Made by a program: the position numbers and the translations under genes
Assembly (NCBI GenBank): GCA_964593555.1
Contig: CAZQIC010000022.1
Span: 1-46,698, forward strand
Source: CAZQIC01 sp964593555
GTDB taxonomy: Bacteria > Bacteroidota > Bacteroidia > JAFLBG01
Direction of reading: 5' to 3'
Length of the DNA stretch: 46,698 bases
Notes under the pieces: generated by a model
Database searches by the model: none
What the model was told of the DNA's origin: nothing
The model's input: only the letters and a program-made list of their open reading frames with translations
Shown: positions 17,983-27,113 of the stretch, piece after piece
Position numbering within the stretch: position 1 is the stretch's first letter
Layout of the letters: each line of letters begins with the position of its first letter

Positions 17983-18444
17983 ATGATAGTAAATCAAAAA
18001 CTCAGCAAAAATTTTTCTTTGCACGAATTGTTATTAACGAGTCATCGTAAGTTTGATGACGCGCAATACAATCCTTCACCAGAAGTGGTGGCTAATTTAA
18101 AGGCATTGTGTGTAAATGTGTTACAACCATTGCGTGATGCACTGGCTACGCCTATCACTGTTAATAGTGGTTATCGTTGTCCTGCTTTAAACAAATCCAT
18201 CGGTGGTGCTAGTAAAAGTCAGCACATGACCGGACATGCAGTAGACATTATTGATTTGACGAATGGCAATGAAAAACTGTTCAAAAAAATAAAAGCATTG
18301 AAATTACCTTTTGATCAGATGATTGACGAATTTGGTTTTCGTTGGGTGCATGTTTCTTTTGATCCCAAACGCAACAGAAAACAAATTTTGCAAGCAAAAA
18401 AGGATGCAAAAGGAAAAACAATTTATGTTACTCCTAGCTTGTAA
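17983..18444 (+). CDS. M15-type peptidase (D-Ala-D-Ala carboxypeptidase-like)
   Basis: A 153-residue protein of the small zinc M15 (Peptidase_M15_3-like) family. Motifs are VNSGYRCPALNKSIGGA, SQHMTGHAVDI (with H81 and D88 as likely zinc ligands) and WVHVSFDP (H123). Such enzymes cleave peptide crosslinks or D-Ala-D-Ala ends in peptidoglycan. Short signal-less copies like this one are common in Bacteroidota genomes, and similar folds serve as phage endolysins. No lysis partner (holin) or phage gene is near. The 80-bp spacer from the C1 peptidase contains a repeat, so co-transcription is possible but unproven. Confidence 0.85.
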   Translation: MIVNQKLSKNFSLHELLLTSHRKFDDAQYNPSPEVVANLKALCVNVLQPLRDALATPITVNSGYRCPALNKSIGGASKSQHMTGHAVDIIDLTNGNEKLFKKIKALKLPFDQMIDEFGFRWVHVSFDPKRNRKQILQAKKDAKGKTIYVTPSL

Positions 18445-18460
18445 CAATATAGATTAGACG

Positions 18461-18495
18461 TTCGTCATACCCTTCGACTCCGCTCAGGGTGACGA
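18461..18495. repeat. Palindromic repeat CGTCATACCCTTCGACTCCG type
   Basis: CGTCA-TACCC at 18466 pairs with GGGTGACG at 18487, enclosing TTCGACTCCGCTCA. The inner part shares CGACTCCGCTC with the hairpin at 19457. It lacks a T-run, so it is not a clear terminator. Confidence 0.55.
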
Positions 18496-18577
18496 ATTGA
18501 AAATTTGTAGCGTGTGCCTCCAAAAGGGGAAGTAGGAGAAGAAATTATAATCGCACATCAAAATAAATATTTAAGGT

Positions 18578-19444
18578 ATGAATTTATCAATCAAAAATCT
18601 TTCAAAAACCTATTCAAATGGCCTAAAGGCATTGAATGATATTAATCTTGAAATTGGGAGCGGAATGTTTGGCTTGCTTGGTCCGAATGGAGCAGGTAAA
18701 TCTTCATTGATGCGAACCATTTCTACTTTGCAAGAAGCTGATAGCGGAAGTATTATGCTTGGAGATATGGATGTGCTCAAACAAAAAGATGAGGTGAGAA
18801 AAGTGTTGGGTTATCTTCCACAAGATTTTGGTTTTTATCCACGTGTTTCTGCTTGGGACATGATTAATCATTTTGCTATTCTGAAAGGAATCAACAATCC
18901 GAAAGAACGTAAAGAAATTTGTGAATCACTTTTGAATCAAACCAATTTGTTTGAAGCCAGAAAAAGAAATATCGGAGATTACTCCGGAGGTATGCGTCAA
19001 CGTTTTGGAATTGCACAGGCCTTGTTGGGAAATCCTCAGTTGATTATTGTGGATGAACCAACAGCAGGATTGGATCCGATGGAACGTAACCGTTTTCATA
19101 ATTTATTGAGTGAGATTGGAGAAAATATCATTGTGATTTTATCTACACACATTGTAGAAGACGTTCGCAACTTATGTTCAAATATGGCAATTATGAATCA
19201 AGGAACAGTATTGTTGTATGGGAAACCAAATCAGGCAATAGAAGATATGAAAGGAAAAATCTGGATGAAGCTAATTGATAAAGAGCAACTGACAGAAAAT
19301 AAAGCAGCACATAAAGTGATCTCTACAAAAGTGGTGGAAGGGAAAATTCAAATTCATGTGTTTAGTGCAACGCAGCCGGATGGTTCTTTTGCTCCTTTGG
19401 TAGCGGATTTAGAAGATGTTTATTTTGCGACCATCACGAACTAA
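18578..19444 (+). CDS. ABC transporter ATP-binding protein
   Basis: A 288-residue ABC ATPase with Walker A GPNGAGKS (35-42), a Q-loop near Q82, signature YSGGMRQRF (135-143), Walker B LIIVDEPTAGLD (155-166) and a switch His at 191. The C-terminal 80 residues resemble the regulatory tail of the multidrug/antibiotic export type (CcmA/NatA-like). The next gene is a matching permease fused to an M1 peptidase domain, which is the usual partner arrangement in Bacteroidota. The substrate is not known. The two genes are 103 bp apart with a long perfect hairpin between them, which could set their expression ratio. Confidence 0.9.
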   Translation: MNLSIKNLSKTYSNGLKALNDINLEIGSGMFGLLGPNGAGKSSLMRTISTLQEADSGSIMLGDMDVLKQKDEVRKVLGYLPQDFGFYPRVSAWDMINHFAILKGINNPKERKEICESLLNQTNLFEARKRNIGDYSGGMRQRFGIAQALLGNPQLIIVDEPTAGLDPMERNRFHNLLSEIGENIIVILSTHIVEDVRNLCSNMAIMNQGTVLLYGKPNQAIEDMKGKIWMKLIDKEQLTENKAAHKVISTKVVEGKIQIHVFSATQPDGSFAPLVADLEDVYFATITN

Positions 19445-19456
19445 AATGTAAATAGC

Positions 19457-19511
19457 GTCAGTTCGAGCGGAGTCGAGAACAAGCCCGCTTCTCGACTCCG
19501 CTCGAACTGAC
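19457..19511. repeat. Perfect 22-bp inverted repeat between ABC ATPase and permease genes
   Basis: Two 22-nt arms (19457-19478 and 19490-19511) are exact reverse complements with an 11-nt loop. The core is TTCGAGCGGAGTCGAGA. No T-run follows, so it is not a standard terminator. As RNA it would form a very stable stem inside the presumed operon. It is related to the dispersed CGACTCCGCTC repeats at 18475 and 34276. Confidence 0.85.
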
Positions 19512-19547
19512 TGCGAAAAAACAATATTATAACGAATTAACTCTATT

Positions 19548-22500
19548 ATGTTAAAAGAAATCTTCTTTTTCGAATTAAAACTCTGGTTAAAAAAACCGGC
19601 TACTTATATTTACTTTTTAGTGTTTTTTATTTTGTCTATGTTTGTGACCGCTGCTTTGGCTGGTTTGATTGGTTCGTCTGGCGATTCAAATGTTACTATC
19701 AACTCTGCAAAAGCAATTGCTGAAAATTTAAACGGACTCATCACGGATTTAATTGGAATTATTATTCTGATTACAATTATTGCCCCTGCTGTTTACAAAG
19801 ATTTTCAATACAACATGCATCCTTTGTTGTTCACTAATCCGATTTCAAAATTCGGATACATGTTCGGTCGTTTTTCTGCTTCTTTTTTAATTGCAATGTT
19901 TGTGATTTCGGGCGCGTTGGTTGGACACATGATTACGTGTGCGCTTCCTGGTATTGAGGCGGAGCGATTGGGTGCTTTTAATTTGATGAATTACGTTCAG
20001 CCCTTTTTATTTTTTGCTATTCCAAATACTTTATTAGTGGGCGCTATTTTCTTTTCTGTAGTTACGTTTTCGCGCAATATGATTTCGGCTTATGTTGGTG
20101 CAATCATATTATTGGTTTTAAAAGGGATCTCTCCAATTCTGCTTTCTGATATTGAAAACCAAGATTTGTCGGCAATGTTAGATCCTTTCGGAGATCAGGC
20201 TTTTGCGAATGCTACTAAATACTGGTCGGCTGAAGAACAAAATACGTTAGGGATTCCAATGGGTGGAATATTAATGTATAACCGCTTGTTGTGGGTTGGA
20301 ATTTCTTTGGGAATAAGTGCCTTGACTTTTTATCGTTTTCAGTTTTCACAATTTAATAATCCGGTTTCATTCTCCTGGTTCAGAAGAAAAAAACAAGAAA
20401 TGAAATCCATTGCATCTGTTCCGTTGATGTCCTTGTCGGATTTGCCAAAAGTAAAACAAATTTTCACTTTCAGATTTACTCTGTACCAAATTTGGTTCTT
20501 GGCAAAATTTGAATATTTCAAAATCATTAAAACTATTTTCTTTGTAATTATTGCTTTGTTGTGTGTGTTGGTATTGACATTGGTTTCGCCATTGTCGGCA
20601 CAAATTTATGGAACGCCAACTTTATTAGTCACGTATCAAGTTTTACAAATTAGCGGTGTCATCTTTATGTTGTTTGCGCCCATCTTAATTGTTTTTTATT
20701 CAGGCATTGTGGTTTGGCGTGAAAAGGATTCGAAGGTAGATGAGTTGGTGGGCGCTTCTCCGATTTCAACATGGACTTCCTTTTTATCAAAATTGATTGG
20801 ATTGGTGTTGATGCAGATGACTTTGTTGGTGCTGATTATGCTCACCGGAATTTTTATTCAGTTGTATGATGGTTTTTATGAAATAGATGTTCTGTTATAC
20901 ATACAGGATTTGTTTGGTTATAAATTAATCGGGCTTACATTGTTATGTGCTTTGTCGATGTCGATTCAAGTTATCTTCAATCAAAAATTTGTAGGGTACG
21001 CAATTTCTGCAGTCTTGATTGTGGTGTTGCCAATCTTAGCAAGTAGTATGGGTTGGAACAATGGTTTGTATCAATTCAATAGTAGCGGTCCGCGTATGGT
21101 GTATTCAGACATGAATGGATTCGGTCATCAATTGTTTTCATTCTTGGTATTCAAATCGTATTGGGTAAGTTTCGCAATGATTTTGATCATCTTTTCGAAC
21201 CTGATGTGGATTCGTGGAAAAGAAAAGGGATTTAAAATTCGTTTACGTATTGCAAAGTTTTCATTTAATCGACCGGCAAAAATTGCAATGACTTTAAGTA
21301 TATTGGCTTTTTTACTTTTCGGTGGTTTTATTTATTACAATACCAATGTATTGAATAAAAATATTTCGGAGAAGAAGCAGGAAAAGATGCAGGCAGAGTT
21401 TGAGAAAAAGTATAAACGTTATACTAATACTCCTCAGCCACGTATTGTTGCTGCAAACTGGAATGTGGATATTTTTCCTCAAGAAAGAGGTGTGAAAATG
21501 AATGGGTATTATTTCATTAAAAACAAAACGGATAAACCTATTGATAGTTTGTTGGTGAATTTATTTCCAGATATAAATCTAATTTCGATGAACTTTGCTA
21601 CAGAATATGGTGTGACACTTCCTTTGGATGATAAAGAATCTGGTTTTAGAATTTACAAACTCGCAAAAAAATTAATGCCTGGTGATTCAATGAAAGTAAG
21701 CATGACTCTAGATTATTTTCCAAAAGGATTTAAAAATTCGGATGCAGGAACTTCTGTTATTTACAATGGAACATTCTTTAATAGTATGTTTTTGCCAAGT
21801 TTTGGTTATTCAGAAGGTTCTGAGTTGTCGGAAGATTCGGATCGTAAAAAATATGGTTTAGGTAAAAAGGAACGCATGGCGAAAGTGAACGACTCTACTG
21901 CTTTAAAAAACAATTATATTTCAAGCGATGCTGATTGGATTGACTTTGAATGTACCTTGAGTACGGTGACGAATCAAATAGCAGTTGCTCCTGGATATTT
22001 ATTAAAAGAGTGGGAGAAAGACGGAAGAAAATATTTTCATTATAAAATGGATTGCAAAATTTTAAATTTCTATTCATTCTTATCTGCACGTTATGAAGTG
22101 AAACGCGACAACTGGATTCCAAATCCCGGCTCCGCAAATAAAGAAGCTGTAGCGATAGAAATTTATTATCACAAAGGACATGAATATAATATAGATAAGA
22201 TGATTAACGGAATCAAAAAATCACTTGATTACTATACTAAAAATTTCAGTGCTTACCAACATCGTCAAGTTAGAATTTTAGAATTCCCGCGTTATGCAAC
22301 ATTTGCACAATCGTTTCCGAATACGATTCCTTTTTCAGAGGGAATTGGATTCATTGCAAAAGTGGATACATTAGATCCGGAGTCGGTGGATTATCCGTTT
22401 TATGTGACTGCACACGAGGTGGCGCATCAATGGTGGGCGCATCAAGTGATTGGTGGAAATGTTCAAGGAGCAACAGTGATGTCGGAAACCATGAGTCAGT

Positions 22501-23252
22501 ATTCCGCATTGATGGTGATGGAAAAAGAATTTGGTATACAAGCGATGAAGAAATTTTTGAAGTATGAGATGAATACCTATTTGCAACAACGTGCAATGGA
22601 AAGTAAAAAAGAATTGCCATTGATGTTGTGCGAAAACCAACAATATATTCATTACAACAAAGGAAGTATTGTGATGTATGCTTTACGAGATTATATCGGA
22701 GAAGATTCTTTGAATGCTGCTTTGGCGAAGTACATCAAGAAAGTGGGATATCAAGAACCACCCTATACCAATTCGGTAGAGTTTGTCAATTTCTTGAAAG
22801 CTGCAACACCCGATAGTTTGCAATATGTCATCAATGATATGTTTGAGAGCATCACGCTGTATGAAAATAAGACAACCAAATGTTCGTACACGAAAACAGC
22901 GGATGGGAAATACAAAGTGAAGATTTCGGTAAATTGTAAAAAACAAAAAGCGGACAGTGTTGGAAAAATGAAAGAGGTGGTCGTTGCTGATTGGATTGAT
23001 GTTGGGGTGTTTGGTAGCAAAGAGGTGAAAGGTAAAAAGACAGAAACTGAATTGTATTTGAAAAAACATAAAGTAACTGCAAAACAAATGGAGTTTGAAA
23101 TTATTGTGAATGAAGAGCCAACAAAAGTTGGAATAGATCCTTACAATAAATTGATCGACAGAACTCCGGATAATAATACGAGATTGATGACCGACAAGGC
23201 TCCAGCTAAAGATGCAGAAGAGGGTGGAGCTTCGATTACGATTGGGGGCTAA
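19548..23252 (+). CDS. ABC transporter permease fused to an M1 family aminopeptidase domain
   Basis: A 1234-residue fusion. Residues about 1-600 hold two ABC-2-type membrane blocks of roughly six helices each, the second beginning near residue 330, with a last helix near 575-595. Residues about 640-1150 form an M1 gluzincin domain. Its zinc motif is HEVAH (956-960) with the third ligand Glu at 980; that gives 19 intervening residues against 18 in classical M1 enzymes. The region equivalent to GxMEN reads SEGIGF, as I recall for this fused family. The peptidase follows the last helix, so it could face the periplasm. It pairs with the upstream ATPase. Its function is unknown; peptide or antibiotic export coupled to trimming is a reasonable guess. 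Confidence 0.9.
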   Translation: MLKEIFFFELKLWLKKPATYIYFLVFFILSMFVTAALAGLIGSSGDSNVTINSAKAIAENLNGLITDLIGIIILITIIAPAVYKDFQYNMHPLLFTNPISKFGYMFGRFSASFLIAMFVISGALVGHMITCALPGIEAERLGAFNLMNYVQPFLFFAIPNTLLVGAIFFSVVTFSRNMISAYVGAIILLVLKGISPILLSDIENQDLSAMLDPFGDQAFANATKYWSAEEQNTLGIPMGGILMYNRLLWVGISLGISALTFYRFQFSQFNNPVSFSWFRRKKQEMKSIASVPLMSLSDLPKVKQIFTFRFTLYQIWFLAKFEYFKIIKTIFFVIIALLCVLVLTLVSPLSAQIYGTPTLLVTYQVLQISGVIFMLFAPILIVFYSGIVVWREKDSKVDELVGASPISTWTSFLSKLIGLVLMQMTLLVLIMLTGIFIQLYDGFYEIDVLLYIQDLFGYKLIGLTLLCALSMSIQVIFNQKFVGYAISAVLIVVLPILASSMGWNNGLYQFNSSGPRMVYSDMNGFGHQLFSFLVFKSYWVSFAMILIIFSNLMWIRGKEKGFKIRLRIAKFSFNRPAKIAMTLSILAFLLFGGFIYYNTNVLNKNISEKKQEKMQAEFEKKYKRYTNTPQPRIVAANWNVDIFPQERGVKMNGYYFIKNKTDKPIDSLLVNLFPDINLISMNFATEYGVTLPLDDKESGFRIYKLAKKLMPGDSMKVSMTLDYFPKGFKNSDAGTSVIYNGTFFNSMFLPSFGYSEGSELSEDSDRKKYGLGKKERMAKVNDSTALKNNYISSDADWIDFECTLSTVTNQIAVAPGYLLKEWEKDGRKYFHYKMDCKILNFYSFLSARYEVKRDNWIPNPGSANKEAVAIEIYYHKGHEYNIDKMINGIKKSLDYYTKNFSAYQHRQVRILEFPRYATFAQSFPNTIPFSEGIGFIAKVDTLDPESVDYPFYVTAHEVAHQWWAHQVIGGNVQGATVMSETMSQYSALMVMEKEFGIQAMKKFLKYEMNTYLQQRAMESKKELPLMLCENQQYIHYNKGSIVMYALRDYIGEDSLNAALAKYIKKVGYQEPPYTNSVEFVNFLKAATPDSLQYVINDMFESITLYENKTTKCSYTKTADGKYKVKISVNCKKQKADSVGKMKEVVVADWIDVGVFGSKEVKGKKTETELYLKKHKVTAKQMEFEIIVNEEPTKVGIDPYNKLIDRTPDNNTRLMTDKAPAKDAEEGGASITIGG

Positions 23253-23260
23253 GCGAAAAA

Positions 23261-23396
23261 TTGCTCGCAGATTTCGCAGATTTTCGCAGATTTTTTATTT
23301 GCTGTGTTTCCTCGATAACGTCATCCCTTGCCATCCTTCGACTTCGCTCTGGACATGCTGGGATCTCCCTGTTGCGGAGACGTTGTGTTTTCGGAT
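23261..23396. repeat. GCAGATTTCGCAGATTT repeat and CTTCGACTTCGCTCTG repeat
   Basis: A 31-nt stretch (23261-23291) made of CGCAGATTT units recurs exactly at 27004-27034, and a shorter form is at 26399. It starts 9 nt after the permease stop codon. A second repeat (23321-23385) resembles the CGTCATCCC / GATCTCCCTGTTGCGGAG elements found at 17917 and 37463. Confidence 0.65.
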
Positions 23397-23450
23397 TAAT
23401 TGTCTTCGACAATCGGATTTGATACTAGTGTAAAATTTAAAACTACGATT

Positions 23451-23885
23451 ATGAAAAAGCTACTTCTATTATTTACTTTAATGTTATTTACTATGAGCAC
23501 ATATTCTCAAGAAGATGTAAAAGGAATTATCACTAAAATCATGAATGACCAGGAAGCTGCCTGGAACAAAGGTGATATCGATGGCTTTATGTCGGCCTAT
23601 TGGAAAAGCGATAGTTTGAAATTTATTGGGAAGAATGGAATTACTTACGGTTGGCAAAATACGTTAGATAATTACAAAAAAAATTATCCCGATAAAGCAA
23701 CAATGGGAACATTGGACTTTACCATTATTAGTATAGATGAAGTTTCTTCAAGTACAGCTTTTGTTGTTGGAAAATGGCATCTAAAAAGAGACAAAAGTGA
23801 TAAAGGGGATGTTGGTGGCTATTTTACCTTGGTGTGGCGAAAAACAGAAACACGCTGGGTAATTACGCTAGATCATACGAGTTGA
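23451..23885 (+). CDS. Exported DUF4440 / SnoaL-like (NTF2 fold) protein
   Basis: A 144-residue protein. The frame opens at 23400, but the ATG at 23451 gives a clean signal peptide (MKKLLLLFTLMLFTMSTYSQ) and is preferred. The mature part follows the DUF4440 pattern: IMNDQEAAWNKGDIDGFMSAYW, then GWQNTLDNYKKNYP, VGKWHLKR and a closing FTLVWRKTETRWVITLDHTS. The family has the NTF2-like cone fold, binds small hydrophobic ligands, or acts in polyketide-type chemistry in some members. Here, as a periplasmic protein, its role is unknown. Its stop is 7 bp from the stop of the convergent M1 peptidase gene. Confidence 0.85.
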   Translation: MKKLLLLFTLMLFTMSTYSQEDVKGIITKIMNDQEAAWNKGDIDGFMSAYWKSDSLKFIGKNGITYGWQNTLDNYKKNYPDKATMGTLDFTIISIDEVSSSTAFVVGKWHLKRDKSDKGDVGGYFTLVWRKTETRWVITLDHTS

Positions 23886-23892
23886 TTTTCTA

Positions 23893-26250
23893 TTATTTCC
23901 CTTTCCCTTTATTTCTCTGCATCCAATTCACATCGTTTGTATCGTATCTACTACCGCGTTTTGCTTTGTACACTTCAAAACGTGATTTGGTGATTGTTTT
24001 TGGCCAAGAGTTATTTTCTTCATTGATGTCGGCTGTTTCTTTAAATGGATCAATCAAAATAGATTTTACTTCTTTGTATTTCACAAAAGTCTTTTCAACA
24101 TTTTGTTCGTTTTTTCTCCAGATGTAGGCGCTAATTTGTTCTGTTTCGCTTGTTCCGTCAACAAAATTCCATTGAATGATAATTGGCATTACCAATCCTC
24201 CTTTGTTTGTAAAGGACAACTCATAATAAAAATTATTGGCGAATGCTTTTATATCTTCATCAGTAAGCGGATTCAATTTTGCATTTGCATTGTACTTTAC
24301 TTTATCGGGATACATTAATTTTGGCGCTTTGTTGTAAAAATAATAATCCCTCAAAGCAGTATCTGTATCTACCAAAAATTTCATTCCGCTTTGTTTGTTT
24401 CTGATTTTTGAAACGTTTTGAAATTCTTCTGTTTCTTTTATTTCCGGACGCTTCCATGTTTCCATTTTTTCTGGAACTTCTTTTGAATTTTTTACGGTGA
24501 ACATTTTTACTCCATCTAAGGAAATGTCAACAGGATCCGTATCATAAAACCAACCTCTCCAAAACCAATCTAAATCTACACCTGATGCATCTTCCATTGT
24601 TCTGTAAAAGTCGGCAGGAGTAGGGTGTTTGAATGCCCAACGTGTTGCGTATTGTTTGAAAGCAAAATCAAAAAGTTCGCGACCCATTACTGTTTCTCTC
24701 AAAATATTTAGAGCAGTACACGGTTTTCCGTATGCATTCGCTCCGAAATTATTAATGTTCTCACTATTGGTCATAATCGGTTCTAACTCATTTTTAGTTG
24801 AACGCATGTAATCCGTAATTTTATCAGCTGGTCCTCGATTAGATGGATAATTATTGTCAAACTCCTGCTCCGTCAAAAACTGACAGAATGTATTTAATCC
24901 TTCGTCCATCCAACTCCATTGACGCTCGTCACTATTAATGATCATTGGGAAGAAGTTGTGTCCTACTTCATGAATAATTACTCCAATCATTCCGTATTTT
25001 ACTCTTTCGGTATAAGTTCCATCTGTTTCTGTTCTTCCATAGTTGAAACAAATCATTGGGTATTCCATTCCGTTAGCCGCTTCTACACTTATTGCAACAG
25101 GATAGGGATAATCAATGGTGTATTTTGAATACGTTTTGATTGTATGCGCAACAACCTTTGTAGAATATTTTGAATAGAGTGCATAGGATTCTTTCGGATA
25201 ATAACTCATGCACATCACATTTTTTTCGCCTTGTTTGATTGCCATTGCATCCCAAATAAATTTACGAGAGCTTCCCCATGCGAAGTCACGCACATTTTCT
25301 GCGCTGTATTTCCATGTTTTGAATTTTGATTTATCAGGATTTTTTTCTTTTTCTTTTGCCTCTGATAAGGTTGCAATTTCAACAGGCTTGTCGGATGTTT
25401 CTGCTTGTTTCCATTTTGCGAGTTGTTCCGGAGTTAATATTTCATTGTAATTGGTGCAGGTTCCAGTTGCAGCAATAATGTGATCGGCAGGAACAGTCAT
25501 GCTTACTTTATAATCGCCAAATGCCAATGAAAATTCACCTCTTCCAGTAAATTGTTTGTTGTTCCATCCACCATAATCGTTATAAACACACATGCGTGGA
25601 TACCATTGCGCCATGGTAAATAATGCGCTTCCATCTTCAAATGGTTCGTAACCACCTCTTCCTCCAATTCTTGTGCGTTCTGGAATTTTATAATTCCATT
25701 TTATTTTAAAAATAAATTGTTGTCCCGATTTTAAAACCTGAGGCAAATCAATACGCATCATGGTGTAGTTGATGGTGTAAGGAAGTTTTTTTCCTGCTGC
25801 GTCTTCAACATAAACAATGTTAACTCCACCGCCATCCAGTTGCTTTTTAACATCCAAACCAACCAATTGCTGATCGGTAACGGGCTGATTGATTTTACTC
25901 CCATCAAAATAATTGGATTCGTTGCTTGGGTTGTGTTGGTTTTCGTCAAGTTGCAGCCATAAGTATGAAAGCGCATCGGGCGAATTGTTGGTATAAGTAA
26001 TTTGCTCTTCACCTTCCAGTGTCAAAGTCTTTTCATTAATGAAAGCATCAATCACATAATCAGCTTTTTGTTGCCAATATTGATTGCCGGGTGCACCAGA
26101 TGCTGATCGGAAATTATTTGCATCGGGCAAAATGGTTCCTAGTTGCTCAAACTTGTTTCCGTGATTGGATTTAGGATTGTTTTGAATATTCTGAGCAAAG
26201 AATGAATTTGTAAAAAATAATGCTGCTATTAAAAATGTAATTTTTTTCAT
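23893..26250 (-). CDS. Secreted M1 family metallopeptidase
   Basis: A 785-residue protein from the preferred start at 26250, which gives the signal peptide MKKITFLIAALFFTNSFFAQ; the frame is open 48 bp further upstream. It has the M1 layout: an N-terminal beta domain, the substrate-anchor motif as NGMEYP, zinc motif HEVGH (427-431) and Glu 450 (HExxH-x18-E), followed by the helical gluzincin domain with W.DEGLN. It probably trims peptides in the periplasm or outside the cell. It differs in spacing and domain order from the permease-fused M1 domain just upstream, so the two are not recent copies. It is divergent from the DUF6702 gene, a pairing I recall as common in Bacteroidota. Confidence 0.9.
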   Translation of the reverse strand: MKKITFLIAALFFTNSFFAQNIQNNPKSNHGNKFEQLGTILPDANNFRSASGAPGNQYWQQKADYVIDAFINEKTLTLEGEEQITYTNNSPDALSYLWLQLDENQHNPSNESNYFDGSKINQPVTDQQLVGLDVKKQLDGGGVNIVYVEDAAGKKLPYTINYTMMRIDLPQVLKSGQQFIFKIKWNYKIPERTRIGGRGGYEPFEDGSALFTMAQWYPRMCVYNDYGGWNNKQFTGRGEFSLAFGDYKVSMTVPADHIIAATGTCTNYNEILTPEQLAKWKQAETSDKPVEIATLSEAKEKEKNPDKSKFKTWKYSAENVRDFAWGSSRKFIWDAMAIKQGEKNVMCMSYYPKESYALYSKYSTKVVAHTIKTYSKYTIDYPYPVAISVEAANGMEYPMICFNYGRTETDGTYTERVKYGMIGVIIHEVGHNFFPMIINSDERQWSWMDEGLNTFCQFLTEQEFDNNYPSNRGPADKITDYMRSTKNELEPIMTNSENINNFGANAYGKPCTALNILRETVMGRELFDFAFKQYATRWAFKHPTPADFYRTMEDASGVDLDWFWRGWFYDTDPVDISLDGVKMFTVKNSKEVPEKMETWKRPEIKETEEFQNVSKIRNKQSGMKFLVDTDTALRDYYFYNKAPKLMYPDKVKYNANAKLNPLTDEDIKAFANNFYYELSFTNKGGLVMPIIIQWNFVDGTSETEQISAYIWRKNEQNVEKTFVKYKEVKSILIDPFKETADINEENNSWPKTITKSRFEVYKAKRGSRYDTNDVNWMQRNKGKGK

Positions 26251-26385
26251 CAGAGAGATAAAGGTTAAATTTGTTCTAAATCTAAGAAAAAAAGGCATAA
26301 GTGATGCTCAATTATGATGAATGGTTGGTATGGCTTATGGTAATTCCTTAGATTTGTTTAATGGTAGGGAATTGTTGCCGCAGAC

Positions 26386-26417
26386 CTGTCAGTCGAGCCG
26401 CAGATTCGCAGATTTTT
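26386..26417. repeat. Short CGCAGATTCGCAGATTTTT repeat
   Basis: GCCGCAGATTCGCAGATTTT with a T-run is a short member of the CGCAGATTT repeat family (23261, 27004). It lies in the divergent spacer between the M1 peptidase and DUF6702 genes. Confidence 0.5.
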
Positions 26418-26466
26418 TTAAGTAAACAATTTAATAGCAGATTTATCCGCAAGCGGATTGGATTAG

Positions 26467-26988
26467 ATGATGATGAGAAAAAGAAAAAATATAATTTATG
26501 CAATAGCTATTTCTTTGTTTATAGTAACGAGTTCATTCGTGCCGATGCTGCACAAATATTATTTTAGTTTAACGGAAGTGAACATCGATACAAAAAAGCA
26601 TAGTATGGATGTAAGCTGTAAGCTATTTATGGATGATTTGGAATTGGAATTAAATAAATTGAGTACAAAAAAAATTGATTTGAGTATGTCAGTGAAAAAC
26701 AAAGAAGTGGAAGAATTACTGTTTACTTATCTCAATAAAAATTTCAAGATAAATGTGGGAGGAAAGCTACAAAATTCGAAGTTTGTGGGATATGAAATTG
26801 AGAATGATGCTGTTTGGTGCTATATGGAAACTGCTAATTTTAAAGGAAAAGGAACCGTTTCAATTATGAACACACTTTTGTATGATAGTTTTCCTGAGCA
26901 GTCCAATTTAATGAATGTGAAATGGGATGGAAATAATAAAAGTATGAAGTTGAGTAATCCGGATAAATTGGCGGAATTTGAGTTCTAG
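26467..26988 (+). CDS. DUF6702-type exported protein
   Basis: A 173-residue protein (or 171 if the third Met is used) with an N-terminal hydrophobic signal (residues 9-23). LHKYYFSLTEVNIDTKKHSMDVSCKLFMDDLELELNKL follows, which is the typical start of the DUF6702 family as I remember it. It has a short beta-rich body and ends NPDKLAEFEF. The family is small, periplasmic and of unknown function. It often lies beside an M1 peptidase gene, as here (divergent, about 215 bp apart). A substrate-binding or chaperone role for the peptidase is only a guess. Confidence 0.75.
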   Translation: MMMRKRKNIIYAIAISLFIVTSSFVPMLHKYYFSLTEVNIDTKKHSMDVSCKLFMDDLELELNKLSTKKIDLSMSVKNKEVEELLFTYLNKNFKINVGGKLQNSKFVGYEIENDAVWCYMETANFKGKGTVSIMNTLLYDSFPEQSNLMNVKWDGNNKSMKLSNPDKLAEFEF

Positions 26989-27003
26989 GGAGCATTCGCA
27001 TTT

Positions 27004-27106
27004 TTGCTCGCAGATTTCGCAGATTTTCGCAGATGAATTTTTATAGAGTGACCATTAAAACACATACAGTTCCGCGCAACTCTGCGTGATCTGCGAGAAT
27101 TTTTTT
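27004..27106. repeat. CGCAGATTT repeat with distal complementary arm between convergent genes
   Basis: The 31-nt repeat at 27004-27034 is identical to 23261-23291. CTCGCAGAT (27007-27015) is complementary to ATCTGCGAG (27089-27097), which is followed by a T-run at 27100-27106. The large hairpin could stop transcription from the DUF6702 gene before it reaches accA, but the 73-nt loop makes this weak. Confidence 0.6.
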
Positions 27107-27113
27107 CGGAGCT

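Noticed and set aside
19457..19511. Hairpin as a Rho-independent terminator
   Set aside because: No T-run follows the stem, and termination here would cut the permease off from its ATPase; it is kept as an inverted repeat.
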